From Thermoleophilia bacterium (GTDB lineage Bacteria > Actinomycetota > Thermoleophilia > Gaiellales > Gaiellaceae): DNA of 41,581 nt. The translations under genes and the position numbers were made by a program. This document shows positions 8,516 through 16,378 of the stretch, in pieces. Position 1 is the stretch's first letter; every line of letters begins with the position of its first letter. Below the pieces are notes generated by a model, which had not been told where the DNA came from, ran no database searches, and was given only the letters and a program-made list of their open reading frames with translations. The DNA lies in the NCBI GenBank assembly GCA_017882605.1, contig JADGPE010000008.1, positions 1-41,581 of the forward strand, read 5' to 3'.

Positions 8516-8701
8516 GTGAGCATCGGTGGACGGACCCGCGAACGCGGGCGGCTCCTGCGGCGCGCGCTGCTGATCGCAGGCGTGCTCGTCCTGTTGGCGC
8601 TCCTGTTCCTCGCCAGCGGACACTGGATCCTGGCGATCATCTTCGGGGCGCCTGCCGCCGCCGCCGTCTGGTTCGTCCTGCAGGCGCGATCCGTGCGCTG
8701 A
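8516..8701 (+). CDS. Small two-helix membrane protein
   Basis: 61 aa from GTG 8516. A basic N-terminus (GGRTRERGRLLRR) is followed by two hydrophobic segments (about 16-33 and 37-55), so it is probably an inner-membrane hairpin with both ends in the cytosol. No family recognised. It stands alone, with a terminator on each side (8389-8424 and 8702-8727); AGAGG at 8502-8506 lies about 9 nt before the GTG. The isolation between terminators argues for its own transcript. Moderate confidence because it is short. Confidence 0.55.
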   Translation: MSIGGRTRERGRLLRRALLIAGVLVLLALLFLASGHWILAIIFGAPAAAAVWFVLQARSVR

Positions 8702-8727
8702 CCGGGGCCGCCGTGAGGCGGCCCCGG
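8702..8727. terminator. Bidirectional hairpin terminator
   Basis: Perfect 11-bp inverted repeat CCGGGGCCGCC (8702-8712) / GGCGGCCCCGG (8717-8727) with GTGA loop, starting at the last base of the stop codon of the small membrane protein and placed between convergent genes. Without a U-tract on the plus side. Confidence 0.65.
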
Positions 8728-8748
8728 TCGGTTCCAGCGCTTGAGCGG

Positions 8749-10236
8749 TCAGCGCCCGAGCGCGCGGTCGATCTCGGCGGTCGTGACGAACCGGGCGACG
8801 CCGTGAGTGGCGTCCGTCCAGGCATAGGCGAGACCAGGCCCCTCGATCTGCACGCCGAGGAGCGACCGCGGCGCGTGAGCGACCACCGCCGAAGCGCCGG
8901 TCGCCGTGTCGAGGACCACCGCATCCCGGCCGCGGGCGAACGCGGCGACACCGTATTGCAGGTCGAGCCCGGCCGCGCCACGCGCCTCGAAGCTGCCGAT
9001 CCGGCGGTGGCTCTCGAGGTCGTAGAGGTCGAGCCGTGAGCCACGCAGGACCGCGACCCTGGTGCCCTCGAGCGCCACGGCACGGCCCCGGCCGACATGC
9101 AGGGTCGCGAGCCTCAGCCCCTCGATGGTCCTGACCTCGACCGTGCCGTTTGGCCAGAGCACCGCGACATGCGTCCCGTCGGCGGCGAGCGCGAGCGCCG
9201 AGCCCGACCCGCTCGTGATCTGACGAGCCCGCCAGTTACCGCCGACGATCCCCACGCTCGTCCGTCCGCGCATGGTCGTCGCGTAGGCGATCGTCGCCCC
9301 GTCGGCGGCCACGGCTGCAAGGCGCTGTCCCGCGAGCCTGCGGACGACCCACTCCTGGCAGAGCGGCGAGCCGGCGATCAGCCGCGTCCCGTTCGATGAG
9401 CCCGCGAGCCACTCGGCGCGGAAGCCGCCGACGGCGACAGCACCGAGCCGGGTCCGGCCGCGCGCGAGGCAGGTCGGACCCGACGGGGCGCTGATCTGCT
9501 GGACCGGCGCCCACGCGACGTTCCAGTAGAGCACCCGGTCGCAGCGTGCACCGAGGTCGTGAACGGTGAGCACGACGCGCAGGCCGTCCATCGAGAACCC
9601 GCCGATGCTGCCCGAGACCATCGGCGCAGTGGTCTTGGCGAAACCCTGCACGATCGCGCGCCGTGGGACGAACATCGCGAGGGTCTTGCCCGCCCTCAGG
9701 GCGCGCTTGTTCTCGCCGTCGTGCAACACGACGCCGCGCCCGTCGATGCGCGGCGTGAAGCCACGGCCGTTCGGCGCGAGATAGGTGAACGCACCGTCGC
9801 TCAGGCGAACCGCGAACACGCCGCTGTCCGGCCTGGTGGCGTCCACGATCGCGATCCCCCCGAACTCGGTCGCGGAGCGCGCGAACGTAGGTAGCGGCAC
9901 CAGCCGGCCGCCGGCGTGGAGGACGGGCTGCCCGCGCCGGTCGACGGAAACGGGCACGGAGCGGCCGCTCGACTGAGTTGAACGCCCCGCGCAGACCGCG
10001 GCCGTGTGGTGCGTGGCTCCGCTCGCCGTGCTCCAGGTGACCCGGGAGCAGCCGTGACGACCGGCGACGACGAACTCCGCGAGACCCCCGTGAACGGCAA
10101 CGGATCGGACCGTGCCGTCCAGACTGAGGATTCGTGCTCCCGCCGAGAGCGGGTGACAGACGTAGGCGAGCGCCGAACCTGCCAGCACGATGGCGGCGAG
10201 CGGCACGACGAGCGCGGTCAGGCGGACACGGACCAT
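8749..10236 (-). CDS. Secreted beta-propeller-like protein of unknown function
   Basis: 495 aa. A Sec signal peptide (residues 1-25, ending SALAY) precedes a series of about 40-50 residue repeats of beta character, such as SLDGTVRSVAVHGG, ALAADGTHVAVLWPNG and RAVALEGTRVAVLRG, the look of a WD40/quinoprotein-like propeller. Three or more Cys are present, as expected outside the cell. No enzyme motif is visible, so it may be a binding scaffold. It has the clearest classical promoter of the window and a GGAGGAGG Shine-Dalgarno just before the ATG, unlike the many leaderless genes around it. It converges on the small membrane protein with a terminator between them. Confidence 0.7.
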   Translation of the reverse strand: MVRVRLTALVVPLAAIVLAGSALAYVCHPLSAGARILSLDGTVRSVAVHGGLAEFVVAGRHGCSRVTWSTASGATHHTAAVCAGRSTQSSGRSVPVSVDRRGQPVLHAGGRLVPLPTFARSATEFGGIAIVDATRPDSGVFAVRLSDGAFTYLAPNGRGFTPRIDGRGVVLHDGENKRALRAGKTLAMFVPRRAIVQGFAKTTAPMVSGSIGGFSMDGLRVVLTVHDLGARCDRVLYWNVAWAPVQQISAPSGPTCLARGRTRLGAVAVGGFRAEWLAGSSNGTRLIAGSPLCQEWVVRRLAGQRLAAVAADGATIAYATTMRGRTSVGIVGGNWRARQITSGSGSALALAADGTHVAVLWPNGTVEVRTIEGLRLATLHVGRGRAVALEGTRVAVLRGSRLDLYDLESHRRIGSFEARGAAGLDLQYGVAAFARGRDAVVLDTATGASAVVAHAPRSLLGVQIEGPGLAYAWTDATHGVARFVTTAEIDRALGR

Positions 10237-10263
10237 GGTTCCTCCTCCGGTCGGCGAAGCGGC

Positions 10264-10293
10264 GACCGTAACGCCGGAGTGACAGCTCCGTCA
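10264..10293 (-). promoter_or_regulatory. Sigma-70-type promoter of the propeller gene
   Basis: Minus strand: -35 TTGACG (10293-10288), 18-bp spacer, -10 TACGGT (10269-10264). The predicted start is near 10257, giving a leader of about 20 nt that contains GGAGGAGG before the ATG at 10236. Confidence 0.65.
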
Positions 10294-10379
10294 AGGCGCG
10301 TTCCGCGGCCACGCCGGTGAGGGACGCGGGCCCCGGGCCGCTAGGAGAGGCTCCTGTCAGAAGCCTCGCGACTTCTCCT

Positions 10380-11843
10380 TCACCAGTCGGTCGGCTTGTA
10401 GTCCTTGAAGAACTGACCCCAGGCGTGCTCGCCGGTGTTGAAGCCGACGATGATCGGGTCGACGATGCGCGCTGCCCCGTCGACGATGTCCAGCGGCGGC
10501 GCAAAGCGGTGCTCAACGGCCTTGCGCTCCCCGATGTGCAGTGGGTCCTCGTCGGTCACCCAGCCGGTGTCGACGCTGTTCATGTGGATGCCGTCGCCGA
10601 AGTAATCGGCGGCTGAGGTGCGCGTCATCATGTTCAGCGCGGCTTTCGCCATGTTCGTGTGCGGATGACGCGTGGTCTTGAACTTGCGATAGAACTGCCC
10701 CTCGACCGCGGAGACGTTGATGATGTGCTTGTCACGCTCCGGCGTCGACAGCAGCAGCGGCTTCAGACGCGCGTTCAAGATGAACGGCGCGACCGCGTTG
10801 ACGAGCTGCGTCTCGAGCAGCTCGACGGTCGAGACCTCGTCCAGCAGGAGCCGCCATGAATTGCGCTCGCGCAGGTCGACCTGCTGCAGGTCCTGGTCGA
10901 GCCGTCCTTCGGGGAAGAGGTCGCGTTGTGCGAGCAGCTCCTCGGTCGGGACCGGCATCTGGGTGAGCTCGGCCGATGGCAGCATCTCCTGCCGCCGCAC
11001 CCCTTCGTACTCGCCCAACAGCCCGCGCAGGTCCGCAGGAGCGATCGCGAGCTCAGCGTCCATCATGTGCCGGTAGAACTCGGGCGGGCGTCTGACCGTC
11101 TGACAGGCGTTCGAGATGATGAAGTCGAGCCGGCCGCGACTGGTCAGCAGGTGGTGGCAGAACGAGTCGACGCTGGGGGTGTGCCGGAGGTCGAGCCCGA
11201 AGACCTCCAGGCGGTCGCCCCAGTCTGCGAAGTCGGCCTCCTGCGCGTAGCGCTGTGCGGCGTCACGCGGGAACCGCGTCGTGACGATCACCGAGGCTCC
11301 GGCACGCAGCAGCTTGATGCCCGCCTGATACCCGATCTTCACGCGGCCGCCCGTCAAGAGCGCAACGCGCCCGGTCAAGTCGGCGGTTTCGGTGCGCTTC
11401 GCATAGTTGAAGTCCCCGCACGTCGTGCACATCTGGTCGTAGAACGGGTGCACTGTCGTGAAGCGCCGCTTGCAGACGTAGCAGTGCTGCGGCTCGAGCA
11501 GGTCACGCTCCTCGTCGACCGTGACCTGCTCGAGCTCCTTCGGGGCGAAGACGTTCGGGGTGGTGAACACCGGCTTCGAGCGGAGGGCGCGGATGCCCGT
11601 TTCGGCAAGCAGCGACTCGTCCACGGCGAGCTTGGCGTTCTTCTTACGGCGGCGCAGCTCCTTCGCCGCGCGCCGCCGGGCGACCACATCCGGATCGAAG
11701 ACGCTCCCCGCCGCGGAGAGCAAGCGGGTGCGCTCGTCGATGCTCAACTCCTGCAGAAGCGTGCGGTCGCGCGCGATCGCCTCGAGCGTCTCGAGCGCGG
11801 CCTTCAGCCGCTCTGCCAGAGCCTCTGCCTCACCCGTTGCCAC
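10380..11843 (-). CDS. Zinc-finger SDR-family oxidoreductase lacking the catalytic Tyr
   Basis: 487 aa, far longer than a classical SDR (about 250). Order: helical N-terminal region with a basic stretch KELRRRKKNAK (1-75); a four-Cys zinc site, Cys121, Cys124, Cys139, Cys142; a Rossmann fold starting with TGGRVKIG (164-171) and NAC near 245-247; an insert of about 80 residues (250-330); the active-site strand NVSAVEG with Ser378; then HTNMAK where the YxxxK motif belongs. Lys400 is kept but the Tyr four residues before it is Thr396. NAD(P) binding is likely; the chemistry is not predictable. Large, conserved-looking multi-domain proteins of this type are usually named only 'SDR family oxidoreductase'. 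GTG start at 11843 lies 6 nt after TACCCT. Confidence 0.85.
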   Translation of the reverse strand: MATGEAEALAERLKAALETLEAIARDRTLLQELSIDERTRLLSAAGSVFDPDVVARRRAAKELRRRKKNAKLAVDESLLAETGIRALRSKPVFTTPNVFAPKELEQVTVDEERDLLEPQHCYVCKRRFTTVHPFYDQMCTTCGDFNYAKRTETADLTGRVALLTGGRVKIGYQAGIKLLRAGASVIVTTRFPRDAAQRYAQEADFADWGDRLEVFGLDLRHTPSVDSFCHHLLTSRGRLDFIISNACQTVRRPPEFYRHMMDAELAIAPADLRGLLGEYEGVRRQEMLPSAELTQMPVPTEELLAQRDLFPEGRLDQDLQQVDLRERNSWRLLLDEVSTVELLETQLVNAVAPFILNARLKPLLLSTPERDKHIINVSAVEGQFYRKFKTTRHPHTNMAKAALNMMTRTSAADYFGDGIHMNSVDTGWVTDEDPLHIGERKAVEHRFAPPLDIVDGAARIVDPIIVGFNTGEHAWGQFFKDYKPTDW

Positions 11844-11849
11844 GGCCGG

Positions 11850-11855
11850 AGGGTA
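11850..11855 (-). promoter_or_regulatory. -10 box of the zinc-finger SDR gene (leaderless)
   Basis: TACCCT on the minus strand, 6 nt before the GTG start codon at 11843, so transcription should begin at or beside the start codon. No Shine-Dalgarno is present. Confidence 0.5.
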
Positions 11856-11882
11856 GCCCGGCTGGGCGGGTGGCCCTCTCCG

Positions 11883-12515
11883 CTAGTAGAGGCCGTCGCC
11901 GCGCGCGTACCGCTCCGCTCGTTCGCGGTCGTACTCCTCAGGGTCGAGCTGCGGGTCGCTGATCGCGCGCAGGATCTCGCCGCTCGACGGCAGGTCGGAC
12001 CGATCGACATGCCGCTCGGGATTCCACAGGTCCGACCGGATCAACGCCTTCGAGCACTGTGTGAAGGCCTCCTCGACGGTGACGAGGATCCCGAGCGCCG
12101 GCACCTTGCCGGCTACGGCGCTTGCTGCAAGGAGCTCCTCGTCCTGCACCACGACCGCACGGCCGTTGACGCGAAACGAGTCGCCGACACCGGGGATGAG
12201 GAAGAGCAACGCGACTCGCTCGTCGGCGAGGATGTTCGTCAAGGTGTCGGCGAGCTTGTTGCCCGGGCGCTCGGGCAACAGGAGCGTGCGCTCGTCGAGA
12301 ATGCGAACGAAGCCGGAGGGATCGCCGCGCGGCGAGACATCGAGGCCGCCGTCGGGCCGGGCCGTCGCGATGCACACGAACGGCGACCGCTCGATGAACT
12401 GGCGCGTGAGCCCGTTCAGCCGGTCGGCAACCTTGCCGGCGACGAGCTCCGACGGCGAGCCGAGGATCGCTCGCAACTCGCTCTCGTCGCGGATCGTGCG
12501 CCCCGTCGCCGTCAC
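11883..12515 (-). CDS. PPOX-type flavoprotein, MSMEG_1061-like
   Basis: Split-barrel FMN (or F420) binding protein of the pyridoxamine 5'-phosphate oxidase superfamily. 210 aa from GTG 12515. Landmarks: FIERSPFVCIATARPDGGLDVSPRGD (about 40-65, first half of the cofactor site), LLLPERPGNKLADTLTNIL, ALLFLIPG, and LRVNG-like SFRVNGRAVV; the C-terminal block KALIRSDLWNPERHV is typical of the MSMEG_1061 group. Function of that group is not established; an oxidoreductase for a small organic substrate is inferred. An upstream in-frame start at 12581 is open, but TATGCT lies 6 nt before the chosen GTG. Divergent from the aldo-keto reductase gene. Confidence 0.88.
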   Translation of the reverse strand: MTATGRTIRDESELRAILGSPSELVAGKVADRLNGLTRQFIERSPFVCIATARPDGGLDVSPRGDPSGFVRILDERTLLLPERPGNKLADTLTNILADERVALLFLIPGVGDSFRVNGRAVVVQDEELLAASAVAGKVPALGILVTVEEAFTQCSKALIRSDLWNPERHVDRSDLPSSGEILRAISDPQLDPEEYDRERAERYARGDGLY

Positions 12516-12521
12516 CCGTCG

Positions 12522-12527
12522 AGCATA
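12522..12527 (-). promoter_or_regulatory. -10 box of the PPOX gene (leaderless)
   Basis: TATGCT on the minus strand, 6 nt from the GTG at 12515. It decides the start against the longer open frame that begins at 12581. Confidence 0.55.
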
Positions 12528-12629
12528 CCCGGGGGCCAAGCGCAGAGATGTGTCCGGTCTGTACGGTTTTCGCCGCGTCACCTACGCTCTGACCCGCGGT
12601 GAGACGGCCCCGTCTGATACACCGACGTG

Positions 12630-13652
12630 ATGGAACACCGCCAGCTCGGAAGCACGGGCGTCAGCGTCAGTCCCCTCTGCCTCGGCGCGATGATGTTCGG
12701 CGCGTGGGGCAACACCGACCACGACGAGTCGATTCGCATCATTCACCACGCGCTCGACGCGGGCATCAACTTCGTGGACACCGCCGACGTCTACGCACGC
12801 GGCGAGTCGGAAGAGATCGTCGGCGCGGCACTGAAGGGCCGCCGAGACTCCGTCGTCCTCGCGACCAAGGTGCACGGGACGATGCACGACTCCGACCCGA
12901 ACATGAGCGGCAATTCGCGCCGCTGGATCGTCCAGGAGGTCGAAGCGAGCCTGCGCCGCCTGCAAACCGACTGGATCGACCTCTACCAGATCCACCGCTG
13001 GGATCCCGCGACCGCTCACGAGGAGACACTCGGGGCGCTCACCGACCTCCAGCGGGCGGGGAAGATCCGCTACCTCGGCTCCTCGACCTACCCGCCCTCG
13101 GCGATCGTCGAGGCGCAGTGGACGGCGGCGCGGCGCGGCCTCGCCCGGTTCGTCTGCGAGCAGCCGCCCTACTCGATCCTGGTGCGAGGCATCGAGGCCG
13201 AGGTGCTGCCGACCTGCGAGCGCTTCGGCATGGGCGTGATCCCCTGGAGCCCCCTCGCGGGCGGCTGGCTCTCGGGCAGGTTCCGCAAGGGAGGCGACCT
13301 GACGAGCCGCCGCGCCGAGCGCATCCCGGCGCGCTACGACCTGTCGATTCCCGGGAACCAGCGGAAGCTCGACGCCGCCGAGCAGCTCGCGCAGCTTGCC
13401 GAGCAAGCGGGGATCAGCCTGATCCACCTCGCGCTCGCCTTCGTCATCCGTCACCCCGCGGTGACGGCCGCGATCATCGGCCCACGCACCTTCGAGCAGC
13501 TCGAAGGGCAACTCGGCGCGGTCGACGTTCGGCTCTCCGACGACGTGCTCGACGCGATCGACGCGATCGTCCCGCCCGGCACGAACCTGAACGAGGTCGA
13601 CGCCGGCTGGCGGCCGCCGCACCTCGACGACCCGGCAGCGCGGCGCCGCTGA
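12630..13652 (+). CDS. Aldo/keto reductase
   Basis: NADPH-dependent carbonyl reductase of the YghZ/YajO/voltage-channel beta-like type, 340 aa, cytosolic. The catalytic tetrad is visible: Asp and Tyr in FVDTADVY (about 46-53), Lys in LATKVHG, His in YQIHRWD. The cofactor-side motifs SPLAGGWLSGRF and AAIIGPRTFEQL near the C-terminus support NADPH binding. A GTG directly before the ATG is also open but adds one residue only. Divergent from the PPOX gene, with a 114-bp gap. Physiological substrate unknown. Confidence 0.93.
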   Translation: MEHRQLGSTGVSVSPLCLGAMMFGAWGNTDHDESIRIIHHALDAGINFVDTADVYARGESEEIVGAALKGRRDSVVLATKVHGTMHDSDPNMSGNSRRWIVQEVEASLRRLQTDWIDLYQIHRWDPATAHEETLGALTDLQRAGKIRYLGSSTYPPSAIVEAQWTAARRGLARFVCEQPPYSILVRGIEAEVLPTCERFGMGVIPWSPLAGGWLSGRFRKGGDLTSRRAERIPARYDLSIPGNQRKLDAAEQLAQLAEQAGISLIHLALAFVIRHPAVTAAIIGPRTFEQLEGQLGAVDVRLSDDVLDAIDAIVPPGTNLNEVDAGWRPPHLDDPAARRR

Positions 13653-13696
13653 CGGCCCGGTCGCGCAGCTCTTAGTGCGCTCTTCGGAACGCCGAG

Positions 13697-13702
13697 TACC
13701 TT
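13697..13702 (+). promoter_or_regulatory. -10 box of the G1 peptidase gene (leaderless)
   Basis: TACCTT, 6 nt before the GTG start codon at 13709. No Shine-Dalgarno; this supports the GTG start, which also gives a proper signal peptide. Confidence 0.5.
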
Positions 13703-13708
13703 GAGAGC

Positions 13709-14527
13709 GTGCTGAGAGCCTTCGCCGCGACCGTCGTCGCCCTCGCGGCCTCGCTGCTCGCCGTGGGCGCCGCGCTCGCGGCGGCGCCGGAGGTGAGCTC
13801 GAACTGGTCCGGGTACGTCGCCGTCGGAGCCGGCGGCGCCGCCGCCACGTTCAGCGACGTCACCGGCACGTGGGCCCAGCCGAAAGCGACCTGCCTGGCG
13901 GGCCGCGTCGACGCGGCGGCGTTCTGGGTCGGGCTCGGAGGCAACGGCGCCGGCGCGCCGGCACTCGAGCAGCTCGGGACCAGCGTCTCGTGTGACGGGA
14001 GCAGCACCACGCCCACCTATGAGGCCTGGTGGGAGATCGTGCCCGCAGCCTCCGTTCCGATCCCGCTCAGGATCCGCCCAGGCGACCGCGTCAACGCGGC
14101 CGTCCTCGTCAACGGCCAGACGGTCACGATGAGCCTCAAGAACCTCACACGCCACACGAGGTTCTCGAAGACGATGACGGTGACGCAACCGCTGGACCTC
14201 TCGTCAGCCGAATGGATCGCGGAGGCCCCCTCGAATTGCACGCCGAACGGCCGCTGCACCCCCGTCCCGCTGACACGGTTCGGCAGCGTCACCTTCACGA
14301 ACGCCGCGGCGATCGCGAACGCGCACCCGGGAACGATCTCCGATCCCGTGTCGATCGCGAACCCCGTGTGGGCGCCGACCGCGGTCGAGCTGATCAGCGG
14401 CGGCTCGACGGGCCGATTCTTCGACAACACCGATCCGCTCGGGCCGGGCGTCGGCGCGCTTCCGAGCGACCTGTCCACGGACGGACGCTCGTTCAGCGTC
14501 TCGTGGCAGGCGAACCTCTCGCCCTAG
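13709..14527 (+). CDS. Secreted G1-family (eqolisin) glutamic peptidase
   Basis: 272 aa from GTG. Signal peptide residues 1-26 (ends AALAAAP). The mature part follows the G1 fold closely: SSNWSGYV, FSDVTGTWAQP, AFWVGLGG, LEQLGT (Gln88, expected catalytic Gln), YEAWWEIVP, and SSAEWIAEAPS carrying the catalytic Glu (Glu168 or Glu172). Cys62 with Cys95, and a CTPNGRC pair further on, could form disulfides. Eqolisins are acid endopeptidases first known from fungi; bacterial members exist. Expected to act outside the cell. It is a single-gene unit between the aldo-keto reductase and an alpha/beta hydrolase. Confidence 0.9.
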   Translation: MLRAFAATVVALAASLLAVGAALAAAPEVSSNWSGYVAVGAGGAAATFSDVTGTWAQPKATCLAGRVDAAAFWVGLGGNGAGAPALEQLGTSVSCDGSSTTPTYEAWWEIVPAASVPIPLRIRPGDRVNAAVLVNGQTVTMSLKNLTRHTRFSKTMTVTQPLDLSSAEWIAEAPSNCTPNGRCTPVPLTRFGSVTFTNAAAIANAHPGTISDPVSIANPVWAPTAVELISGGSTGRFFDNTDPLGPGVGALPSDLSTDGRSFSVSWQANLSP

Positions 14528-14544
14528 CCGGGCGGCGCCCCGGC
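14527..14544 (+). terminator. Possible short hairpin terminator
   Basis: GCCGGG (14527-14532) / CCCGGC (14539-14544) with a six-base loop, beginning at the last base of the peptidase stop codon. Weak, no U-tract. Confidence 0.3.
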
Positions 14545-14584
14545 GAGGCGACACGGCCGGGACGAAACCTGGAAAGCTGGCGGC

Positions 14585-15448
14585 ATGACAACCACCATCC
14601 AGACCCCCGACGGCCGGTCGCTTGCCCTGCACGAGGCGGGCGACCCGAGCGGCCTCCCCGTGATCGTCCACCACGGCACACCGGGCTCCGGCGTGCTCTA
14701 CGACCGCTGGGCCACGCCCGGCATCCGTCTGATCGGCTACGACCGGGCCGGGTACGGCGACTCGTCGCGCAACCGCGACCGCAACATCGCAGCCGTCGTC
14801 CCCGACGTGGAAGCGATCGCCGATGCGCTCGCTCTCGACCGCTACGCGACCTGGGGAATCTCGGGCGGTGGGCCGCACGCGCTCGCCTGCGCGGCGCTCT
14901 GCGGCGACCGGCTGACCGCTGCGGCGTCGCTCGCGGGCGTCGCCCCGTGGGGAGCCGAGGGCCTCGACTGGCACGCCGGCATGGGCGAGGACAACGTCGA
15001 GGAGTTCGACCTCGTCCTCGCAGGCGAAGAGGCGCTCCGCCCCGCGATCGAACGCGATCGCGACCAGATGCTCGGGCTGAGCGCGGAAGAGCTGCAGCAG
15101 ATGTTCGACACGCTCCTCGGAGACGTCGACCGGGCGGCGCTCACCGGGGCGCTCGCCGCCTGGCTGCACGCGGACATGCGGCACGGCCTCACGCCGGGCG
15201 CGGACGGCTGGATCGACGACGACCTCGCATTCGCCGCTCCGTGGGGCTTCGCCGCCGCCGACAGCTCGCGACACCCGACGCTGATTGTCCACGGCGCAGA
15301 CGACCGCTTCGTCCCGGTCTCGCACGGCGAGTGGCTCGCCGCCCACATCCAGGGGGCAGAGGCCTGGATCGACGACGTGAACGGGCACATCACGTTGCTG
15401 GAGAACCGGGTCGGCGAGGTGCACGAATGGCTGCTGTCGCACAGCTGA
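14585..15448 (+). CDS. Alpha/beta hydrolase
   Basis: 287 aa cytosolic hydrolase. Oxyanion-side HHGTPGSG (about 30-37), nucleophile elbow GISGGG (Ser near 95), acid in HGADDRFVP, and His in NGHITLLE form a complete triad. Resembles prolyl-aminopeptidase or esterase-type members, but the substrate cannot be stated. No Shine-Dalgarno or clear -10 is seen before the ATG (AAAGCT lies 6 nt upstream, a poor match). Its last 22 nt overlap the start of the proline dehydrogenase gene, so the two are probably cotranscribed and coupled. Confidence 0.9.
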   Translation: MTTTIQTPDGRSLALHEAGDPSGLPVIVHHGTPGSGVLYDRWATPGIRLIGYDRAGYGDSSRNRDRNIAAVVPDVEAIADALALDRYATWGISGGGPHALACAALCGDRLTAAASLAGVAPWGAEGLDWHAGMGEDNVEEFDLVLAGEEALRPAIERDRDQMLGLSAEELQQMFDTLLGDVDRAALTGALAAWLHADMRHGLTPGADGWIDDDLAFAAPWGFAAADSSRHPTLIVHGADDRFVPVSHGEWLAAHIQGAEAWIDDVNGHITLLENRVGEVHEWLLSHS

Positions 15449-16365
15449 ACGGCGCCGTCAACGCAGGTCTCCGCAAGGGGATCCTGGCAGCGGCGGACAG
15501 CCCGCGCGTCCAGGGGCTCGTCCGCCGGCACGGTCTGCGCTTCGGCGCCGCCCGCTTCGTCGCCGGCGAGACGCTCGACGAATGCGTCGCCGTCCTCCGC
15601 GGCCTCAACGAGCAGGGGCTCGCGGCGAACACGACGCTGCTCGGCGAAGGCGTGCTCGAACCGACCCAGACCGAAGCCGTCGTCTCGGCCTATCGTGAGG
15701 TGATCGACCGCCTTGTTGCGGAGGGGCTCCGGGCGAACGTGGCGCTGAAGCTCACGCACCTCGGGCTGGAGATCGATGAGGAGCTGTCCTTCGAGAACCT
15801 GCGCCGCCTGCTCGGACAAGGGTCGTTCATCCGAATCGACATGGAGCAGTCGCAGTTCGTCGAAGCGACGCTCCGCATCTATCGCAGGCTGCGCGAAGCC
15901 GGCTTCGACAACATCGGCACCGTGCTGCAGGCGTACCTCTATCGCACGCCCGACGATCTCGAATCGTTGCTCGAGCTCGCACCGAACTTGCGGCTCGTGA
16001 AAGGGGCGTACCTCGAGCCCGAGACGATCGCGCATCCCCGCAAGGCGGACGTCGACGCCGCCTACGCGCGACTCATGGAGCGCATGCTCTCGAGCAGCGG
16101 CCACACCGCGATCGCGACGCATGACGAGTCGCTGATCGACCACGCGATTCGCTACGCCGAGGAGCATGCGATCGATCGAGAGCGGTTCGAGTTCCAGTTG
16201 CTCTACGGCGTGCGTCCGAAGCTTCAACTCGACCTCGCGCGGCGTGGCTACAAGGTGCTCGTGGCCACTCCGTACGGTCCGGAGTGGTACCCGTACCTGA
16301 TGCGCCGGCTGGGGGAACGCCCGGCGAACCTCCTGTTCTTCATGAAGAACACGCTGCGCGGATAG
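15427..16365 (+). CDS. Proline dehydrogenase (monofunctional, FAD)
   Basis: Oxidises proline to pyrroline-5-carboxylate with FAD, feeding electrons to the respiratory chain. 312 aa, the size of one-domain ProDH. Strong motifs: LKLTHLGL, FIRIDMEQSQ, TVLQAYLYRT, LRLVKGAYLEP, IATHDESLI, EFQLLYGV and the C-terminal YGPEWYPYLMRRLGERPAN, which holds the substrate-binding Arg pair. The ATG at 15427 lies inside the end of the hydrolase gene (22-nt overlap). The partner P5C dehydrogenase is not in the window. Followed after 13 bp by the OLD-type gene. Likely an operon from the hydrolase to that gene. Confidence 0.95.
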   Translation: MAAVAQLNGAVNAGLRKGILAAADSPRVQGLVRRHGLRFGAARFVAGETLDECVAVLRGLNEQGLAANTTLLGEGVLEPTQTEAVVSAYREVIDRLVAEGLRANVALKLTHLGLEIDEELSFENLRRLLGQGSFIRIDMEQSQFVEATLRIYRRLREAGFDNIGTVLQAYLYRTPDDLESLLELAPNLRLVKGAYLEPETIAHPRKADVDAAYARLMERMLSSSGHTAIATHDESLIDHAIRYAEEHAIDRERFEFQLLYGVRPKLQLDLARRGYKVLVATPYGPEWYPYLMRRLGERPANLLFFMKNTLRG

Positions 16366-16378
16366 CGGCGGACGGTCG

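Noticed and set aside
10294-10379. Terminator after the zinc-finger SDR gene
   Set aside because: Several short GC-rich dyads (for example AGGAG/CTCCT) but none long or well placed enough to call.
10926-12602. Long plus-strand open frame across the zinc-finger SDR and PPOX genes
   Set aside because: Antisense shadow; runs through two real genes and their gap, composition typical of reversed GC-rich codons.
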